From: Thermoleophilia bacterium
GTDB lineage: Bacteria; Actinomycetota; Thermoleophilia; Gaiellales; Gaiellaceae
Direction: 5' to 3'
Assembly: GCA_025933895.1 (NCBI GenBank)
Contig: JAICZB010000064.1
Span: 1-10,172 of the forward strand
Length of the DNA stretch: 10,172 bases
Shown here: positions 6,772-10,172 of the stretch, in pieces
How the letters are laid out: the number at the start of each line of letters is the position of its first letter
Position numbering within the stretch: the stretch's first letter is position 1
Notes under the pieces: model-generated
The model's database searches: none
The model's input: the letters and a program-made list of their open reading frames with translations, nothing else
What the model was told of the DNA's origin: nothing
Translations under genes and position numbers: made by a program

Positions 6772-7667
6772 GCGATCCGGCCGATCACGCGCTCGCCCGG
6801 CTCGGCCTCGCGGACGACGGCGCACCAGCCGATCCCGAGGTTGAAGACGCGGCGCAGCTCCTCCTCGTCGACGTGCCGAGCGAGCCAGCGGAAGACGAGT
6901 GGGCGCTCCCACGCCTCCCAATCGATCTCGGCGCTCCGGCCGGCAGGAAGGACGCGCTCGAGGTTGCCGGCGATGCCGCCGCCCGTGACGTGTGCGAAGG
7001 CGAGGGCTCGGCCGCGAAGGCGGCGAGCGGTGTCGAGGTAGAGCCTCGTCGGCGCGAGCAGATCCTCGCCGTCGTAGTCCTCCTCCTCGAGCACGCGCCG
7101 GACGAGCGTGAACCCGTTCGCGTGGACTCCGGCCGACGGGAAGCCGATCACGACGTCGCCCGCCTCGATCTGCGAGCCGTCGATCAGCGCCTCACGGTCG
7201 ACGATGCCGACACACGTCGCCGCGAAGTCGAGCTCGTCCTCGCGGTAGACGTCGGGCATCTCGGCGGTCTCGCCGCCGATCAGCGCGACGCCGGCCGCAC
7301 TGCAGACCTCCGCGGCGCCCTCCACGAGCTCGGCGACCTGCTCGAGCTCGATCCGGGCCGAGGCGACGTAGTCGAGCAGGACGAGCGGCTCGGCCCCGCA
7401 GGTGATCACGTCGTTGATGCAGTGCGCGGCCATGTCGGCGCCACAGTTGCGGAGCGCGCCGCGCAGGCGCGCGACCATCGGCTTCGTCCCTATCGAGTCG
7501 GTGGACGCGGCCAGAAGCCGGTGCTCGTCGAGCGGGTGCAGCGCCGCGAACGCGCCGAAGCTCTCCGCACCGGTGGACTCGACGGCCGCGCGCAGGCGCG
7601 CGACCACCGCGTCGGCCGTCGCCAGCGAGACCCCGGCCGCGTCGTACGTCGGTCCTTCCTCCGCCAC
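6768..7667 (-). CDS. purM: Phosphoribosylformylglycinamidine cyclo-ligase (AIR synthetase), compact form
   Basis: A 299-residue ATP-dependent enzyme that closes the imidazole ring, converting FGAM to AIR (step five). The PurM fold is evident: YDAAGVSL near the N terminus, STDSIGTK (55-62), CINDVITCGAEPLVLLDYVA (83-102), GGETAEMPDVY (131-141), SAGVHANGF (178-186), HVTGGGIAGNLERVLP (226-241) and FNLGIG (275-280). It is about 45 residues shorter than the E. coli protein. The glycine-rich GGFGALF-type stretch is reduced to ESFGAF (36-41), and the C-terminal helix after FNLGIG is trimmed to about 19 residues. The motif TDGVGTK reads TDSIGTK. The GTG start lacks a good ribosome binding site. It follows the VOC gene after 21 nt and overlaps purN by 4 nt. 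Confidence 0.95.
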   Translation of the reverse strand: MAEEGPTYDAAGVSLATADAVVARLRAAVESTGAESFGAFAALHPLDEHRLLAASTDSIGTKPMVARLRGALRNCGADMAAHCINDVITCGAEPLVLLDYVASARIELEQVAELVEGAAEVCSAAGVALIGGETAEMPDVYREDELDFAATCVGIVDREALIDGSQIEAGDVVIGFPSAGVHANGFTLVRRVLEEEDYDGEDLLAPTRLYLDTARRLRGRALAFAHVTGGGIAGNLERVLPAGRSAEIDWEAWERPLVFRWLARHVDEEELRRVFNLGIGWCAVVREAEPGERVIGRIA

Positions 7668-7688
7668 GCGTCGAGTCTACGAACCTCG

Positions 7689-8300
7689 CTAGACGAACAG
7701 CTCGCCGAACAGCTCGGGCCGGCCCTGCGGGCCACCGCGGACGAACCGGACGACCGTGTCGCCGACGTCGACGCTCGCCCCGTCGCGCTCGGCGTCGAGG
7801 ATCTGCGCGAGCGCCTTCGCCTTCCCCGACGGATCGTCCGCTTTCAGGTGCAGCTCCGACAGCCGCAGCTCGTCGCCCTGTGCGAGCAGCTCGTCTATCC
7901 ACTCACGCGGCGGATGGAGCTCGAGGCGGTAGCCGGCGTTCGTGGAGACGAACGTGCGCCGGCCGCCGTGCTCCTGCACGCGCAGGTCGTTCCGCTCGGC
8001 ACGTTCGAGAGCCGTCTCGAACTCGTCCTCGTCGAGCACGAACCCGAGGTGGTCGACGCGAGGAGTCGGCCACTGGCCGGGCTGGACGACGACGTTCACG
8101 GCACCCTTCTCGAGCTCGGTCAGGCGGAGCTTGAAGCCCAGGGCATCGAGCTCGTTCCACGCGATCCCCGGCTCGTACGACGTGAGGTCCTCGCCGATCC
8201 GGCCGTGGCGCGCGACGAGGTCGAACGCGAGCTTGCCGATGTAGCGGGCCTCGACCTCGCGAACGCGGCTCGTGACCAGGTGATAGTGGAACAGCTGCAC
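7689..8300 (-). CDS. VOC-fold (glyoxalase/bleomycin-resistance superfamily) protein with an extra half module
   Basis: A 203-residue protein of the vicinal oxygen chelate superfamily. I read three beta-alpha-beta-beta-beta modules. The first (about 3-75) begins FHYHLVTSRVREVEARYIGK. The second (about 82-130) begins VDHLGFVLDEDEFETALERA and closes with YRLELHPP. A third (about 145-203) begins LSELHLKADDPSGKAKALAQ. H7, H84 and E127 sit where VOC metal ligands usually fall, and H151 occupies the same place in the third module. A normal single-domain VOC protein has two such modules, so this one appears to have an added half. Function and substrate are unknown. It lies 21 nt upstream of purM and 349 nt downstream of purF on the same strand, so it is probably co-transcribed with purM, purN and purH. 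The GTG start is the likeliest in frame, without a strong ribosome binding site. Confidence 0.8.
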   Translation of the reverse strand: MQLFHYHLVTSRVREVEARYIGKLAFDLVARHGRIGEDLTSYEPGIAWNELDALGFKLRLTELEKGAVNVVVQPGQWPTPRVDHLGFVLDEDEFETALERAERNDLRVQEHGGRRTFVSTNAGYRLELHPPREWIDELLAQGDELRLSELHLKADDPSGKAKALAQILDAERDGASVDVGDTVVRFVRGGPQGRPELFGELFV

Positions 8301-8363
8301 CGAGGCCCATCGTGCCAGCGGTCACGCGACGGTCGCGACGGTGGGGACAGGACCGAAGCGGCC

Positions 8364-8392
8364 ATCTTGCGGAGCGAGACGGCGACCGTCAC
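8364..8392 (-). promoter_or_regulatory. Weak candidate promoter for the VOC-purM-purN-purH run
   Basis: On the minus strand GTGACG (8392 down to 8387) and CAAGAT (8369 down to 8364) are separated by 17 nt and lie about 64 nt before the VOC start codon. They match the -35 consensus at four and the -10 consensus at three of six positions. Spacing is ideal but the hexamers are weak. Transcription continuing from purF is an equally good explanation for expression of these genes. Confidence 0.22.
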
Positions 8393-8409
8393 GCTGGCGA
8401 TGTGCCGAG

Positions 8410-8441
8410 TTGACAGATCGCGAGGTGCTCGAAGCTATCCT
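8410..8441 (+). promoter_or_regulatory. Candidate promoter of the small plus-strand gene
   Basis: A perfect -35 consensus TTGACA (8410-8415) is followed by TATCCT (8436-8441), a TANNNT-type -10 element. The spacer is 20 nt, longer than the usual 16-18, which weakens the call. Both sit in the AT-richest part of the gap, and predicted transcription would begin about 50 nt before the ATG at 8501. The same bases could instead be the start of a short ORF (TTG as start codon), so the two readings compete. Confidence 0.4.
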
Positions 8442-8532
8442 CACATCCTGCCGGTACGTTCATGTGAAACTCGACCACGTACTCGATTTCTTCGGAGAAG
8501 ATGGCGAAGAGGAAGACGAAACTGACAGCTGA
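8410..8532 (+). CDS. Possible acidic mini-ORF (40 codons, TTG or GTG start)
   Basis: An open frame reads MTDREVLEAIL from a TTG at 8410 and continues CRYVHVKLDHVLDFF before a strongly acidic tail (GEDGEEEDETDS). An alternative GTG start at 8425 gives 35 residues. The composition, a short amphipathic helix-like body with an acidic end, looks protein-like. Against it, third-position GC is about 58 percent (23 of 40 codons), far below its neighbours; no good ribosome binding site precedes either start; and its first bases coincide with the promoter-like TTGACA. Its last 32 nt overlap the next small gene in another frame. I do not recognise a family. Confidence 0.3.
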   Translation: MTDREVLEAILTSCRYVHVKLDHVLDFFGEDGEEEDETDS

Positions 8533-8626
8533 GTTCTGGCGCAAGGACTCGGCGCAGCGCGCGAACGCCGACCGGATCCTCGCCGTGCTGCGCAAGGAGC
8601 GCGAGGCGAAGCGCGGCGCCGCCTAG
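8501..8626 (+). CDS. Small basic hypothetical protein, 41 residues
   Basis: A 41-residue reading frame starts MAKRKTKLTAEFWRKDSAQR and ends RKEREAKRGAA. It is very basic (about a third Lys or Arg) and likely alpha-helical after residue 10. I recognise no family. Coding support: 38 of 41 codons end in G or C, matching neighbouring genes, with the few A/T-ending codons clustered at the start, as is common near initiation. GGAG (8494-8497) lies 3 nt before the ATG, a close but usable ribosome binding site, and a promoter-like sequence lies upstream. It is convergent to purF, with 23 nt between the stops, and opposite in direction to the whole purine run. A nucleic-acid or ribosome contact would fit the charge, but that is speculation. 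Confidence 0.6.
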   Translation: MAKRKTKLTAEFWRKDSAQRANADRILAVLRKEREAKRGAA

Positions 8627-8649
8627 TCGAGCGGGCCAGTTGCGGAGGA

Positions 8650-10029
8650 CTACGCCCGTGCCGGCTCGAACCTGAGCTTCGCCGCCTCGGCGGGCACGTC
8701 CGTCGGATACTCGCCGGTGAGGCAGGCGCGGCAGAGCGCCGAAACCGGACGGCGCGTCGCCTCGACGAGCCCGTCATGCGAGAGATATGCGAGCGAGGTC
8801 GCGCCGACGTGCTCGCGCACCTCCTCGACCGTGCGCGTCGAGGCGATCATCTCCGCCGGGTCGGCGAGGTCGATCCCGTAGAAGCACTGGCCGATCACCG
8901 GCGGCGACGAGACGCGAAGATGTACCTCGGCCGCGCCGGCGTCGAACAGCATCCGCACGATCTCGCGGGTCGTGTTGCCGCGGACGATCGAGTCGTCCAC
9001 CGCGACGACGCGCTTCCCTGCGACCTCGGCGACCGGGTGGTACTTGAGCTTGATTCCCTGGCGCCGCAGCTCCTGGTCGGGTTGGATGAATGTGCGCTGC
9101 ACGTAGCGGTTCTTGATCAGCCCCTCGCTGAACGGCAGCCCGAGCGCGCGCGCGAAGCCGATCGCCGCCGGCGTGCCCGAGTCGGGGATCGGGAGGACGA
9201 GATCCGCCTCGACCGGCGCCTCCTGCGCGAGTCGCTCGCCCATGCGCACTCGCGCGTTGTGCACCTCGATCCCCTCGAGCCGGCTGTCCGGGCGGGCGAG
9301 GTAGAAGAACTCCCAGATGCAGAGCGCACCCTTGTCCGGCCGCACCAGCGGCCGCGCCGAGTGGAGGCCGTCGGCGTCGGCCAGGACGAGCTCGCCCGGA
9401 GCCACCTCGCGCACGAACTCCGCGCCCACCAGGTCGAGCGCGCAGGTCTCGGAGGCGACGACCCAATCGTCCTGCATGCGGCCGATCACGAGCGGTCGGA
9501 AGCCGTGCTCGTCGCGGAAGGCGATGAGCCGTCCCTCCGACAGCGCGACGATCGAGTAGGCGCCCTCGAGCCGCCGCATCGCGTTCGCCACCGCCTGATC
9601 GAGCGGTGCCGGATCGTTCGCGATCAGCGCCGCGATCAGCTCGCTGTCCGAGGTAGTCCCGAGCGGGACGCCGGCCTCGCGCAGCTCCTCCCGCAGCTCG
9701 CCGACGTTGATCAGGTTCCCGTTGTGGCCGAGCGCGACCGTGCGGACGCGTCCATGCTGGACGAGCGGCTGCGCGTTCGCCCACTGCGACGAGCCCGTCG
9801 TCGAATAGCGGTTGTGGCCGATCGCGACCTGGCCGCGCAGGCCGCCGAGCTTCTGCTCGTCGAAGACCTGGGAGACAAGGCCGAGGTCGCGCAGCGCCGT
9901 GAGCCGCCCGTGCTCCGAGACCGCGATGCCGGCGGACTCCTGCCCGCGGTGCTGGAGCGCGAAGAGGCCGAAATAGGTGAGGCGCGCGACGTCGCGGTCG
10001 GCGGCGTACACGCCGAAGACGCCGCACAT
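8650..10029 (-). CDS. purF: Amidophosphoribosyltransferase (glutamine PRPP amidotransferase)
   Basis: A 459-residue enzyme for the first committed step of purine synthesis, making phosphoribosylamine from PRPP and glutamine. C2 in MCGVFGVY is the N-terminal nucleophile of the glutaminase domain. It is exposed by removing the initiator Met, so no propeptide is present, unlike B. subtilis. The glutaminase site continues with QHRGQESAG (26-34), GHNRYSTTG (71-79) and GHNGNL (101-106). The transferase domain shows VAVDDSIVRGNTTRE (342-356), the PRPP loop; the usual form is VRGTT. Four cysteines, C237, C382, C433 and C436, match the [4Fe-4S] ligands of the Bacillus-type enzyme, in ALCIWEF, GQCFYGID and CRAC contexts. 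Its ATG overlaps the purL stop by one base (TGATG), indicating coupled translation. Feedback control by purine nucleotides is expected from the family. Confidence 0.97.
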   Translation of the reverse strand: MCGVFGVYAADRDVARLTYFGLFALQHRGQESAGIAVSEHGRLTALRDLGLVSQVFDEQKLGGLRGQVAIGHNRYSTTGSSQWANAQPLVQHGRVRTVALGHNGNLINVGELREELREAGVPLGTTSDSELIAALIANDPAPLDQAVANAMRRLEGAYSIVALSEGRLIAFRDEHGFRPLVIGRMQDDWVVASETCALDLVGAEFVREVAPGELVLADADGLHSARPLVRPDKGALCIWEFFYLARPDSRLEGIEVHNARVRMGERLAQEAPVEADLVLPIPDSGTPAAIGFARALGLPFSEGLIKNRYVQRTFIQPDQELRRQGIKLKYHPVAEVAGKRVVAVDDSIVRGNTTREIVRMLFDAGAAEVHLRVSSPPVIGQCFYGIDLADPAEMIASTRTVEEVREHVGATSLAYLSHDGLVEATRRPVSALCRACLTGEYPTDVPAEAAKLRFEPARA

Positions 10030-10172
10030 CAGGCAACGACTCCGATCTGGACGAAGCCGCGCGAGCCGAGACGCCCGACGCGCGCCGGGCGGCAGGCGAG
10101 GATCGCGGCGCCGCGGCGCGAGTCGTAGTCGTCCGGGAGCTCGACGTTTGCCTCGAGCCCGCCGCTCCAGGC
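10029..10172 (-). CDS. purL: C-terminal end of PurL (FGAM synthase large subunit), cut by the window
   Basis: Only the last 47 codons lie in the window, in the frame that begins exactly at the window edge and ends in TGA. The readable part includes SGGLEANVELPDD and, after RRGAAILACRPARV, the end GFVQIGVVA. It resembles the end of the second AIR-synthetase-like half of PurL, where a GG-x-x-LAC-type strand precedes a closing strand of the type FVQIG. The TGA shares its last base with the purF start codon (TGATG), the coupling commonly seen for purL-purF. With so short a fragment, the identification leans on this position; another PurM-fold or unrelated protein is possible. No frameshift is visible. 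Confidence 0.62.
   Translation of the reverse strand, partial: AWSGGLEANVELPDDYDSRRGAAILACRPARVGRLGSRGFVQIGVVA

Larger units (their letters stand above)
8301..8649. other. Gap between purF and the VOC gene
   Basis: This 349-nt interval breaks the purine run. On the minus strand it holds no convincing gene. Positions 8301-8409 carry only possible promoter elements and a 9-nt inverted repeat (8328-8336 against 8382-8390). Positions 8410-8530 are visibly AT-richer than the rest of the window. The plus strand carries a promoter-like sequence, a possible acidic mini-ORF and a small basic gene. The last 23 nt before the purF stop show no clear terminator hairpin, although GCGGCGCCGC at 8613-8622 is a perfect palindrome without a loop. 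Confidence 0.7.

Noticed and set aside
8328..8390. Inverted repeat GACGGTCGC/GCGACCGTC, considered as an operator or terminator
   Set aside because: The 9-nt arms are 45 nt apart in GC-rich DNA where such matches are common. There is no T-run and no symmetry around a promoter, so it is recorded only in the gap description.
6873..8525. A 550-codon plus-strand open frame opposite purM and the VOC gene
   Set aside because: It is antisense to certain purM sequence and its translation is Arg/Asp/Val-rich filler.
8389..8595. A 68-codon minus-strand frame in the purF-VOC gap
   Set aside because: It would fit the purine direction, but it has no ribosome binding site and no G/C third-position preference. 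It is the shadow of the better-supported plus-strand small genes.
8613..8622. Palindrome GCGGCGCCGC near the end of the small basic gene, considered as a terminator
   Set aside because: There is no loop and no following T-run, and it lies within codons for Ala, Gly and Arg, which explain the sequence.
8776..10128. A 450-codon plus-strand open frame opposite purF
   Set aside because: It mirrors the third-position bias of purF and has no recognisable domain.

Overview
The window is GC-rich, densely packed bacterial DNA. Coding runs mostly on the minus strand, with GTG starts, overlapping stop/start codons and strong G/C preference at third codon positions. The mycobacterial-type cystathionine beta-synthase (464 residues, no heme domain), an F420-reductase-like protein and a likely leaderless start point to an actinobacterium. 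A deep lineage such as Thermoleophilia would fit, but that is inference from style and not from a marker gene.

Left block (30-2624, minus strand, reading right to left): cystathionine beta-synthase, a small PAPS-type sulfotransferase, BolA and a monothiol glutaredoxin. Every junction overlaps (ATGA, 13 nt or possibly GTGA, GTGA), so this looks like one translationally coupled operon. It joins cysteine/transsulfuration chemistry to the BolA-Grx iron-sulfur module. The glutaredoxin has CGNS where the family has CGFS.

Middle (2665-4628): a plus-strand NADP/F420-reductase-like Rossmann protein diverges from the cystathionine synthase across only 40 nt. It meets an EmrB/QacA-type 14-helix MFS exporter tail to tail, with a 25-nt overlap of the two coding ends.

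Right block (4709-10172, minus strand): de novo purine synthesis. Read right to left it is purL (last 47 codons only), purF, a 349-nt interruption, an unusual VOC-fold protein, purM, purN and purH. Together these cover steps 1 (PurF), 3 (PurN), 4 (part of PurL), 5 (PurM) and 9-10 (PurH). The interruption holds a plus-strand 41-codon gene for a very basic peptide, absent from standard long-ORF lists. It is preceded by a TTGACA/TATCCT-like promoter and overlapped by a possible acidic mini-ORF.

No tRNA, rRNA, CRISPR array, insertion sequence or prophage feature was seen. Most of the window is core metabolism. The points deserving a second look are the CBS-sulfotransferase-BolA-Grx operon with its altered Grx motif, the VOC protein embedded in the purine operon, and the small genes between purF and the VOC gene.
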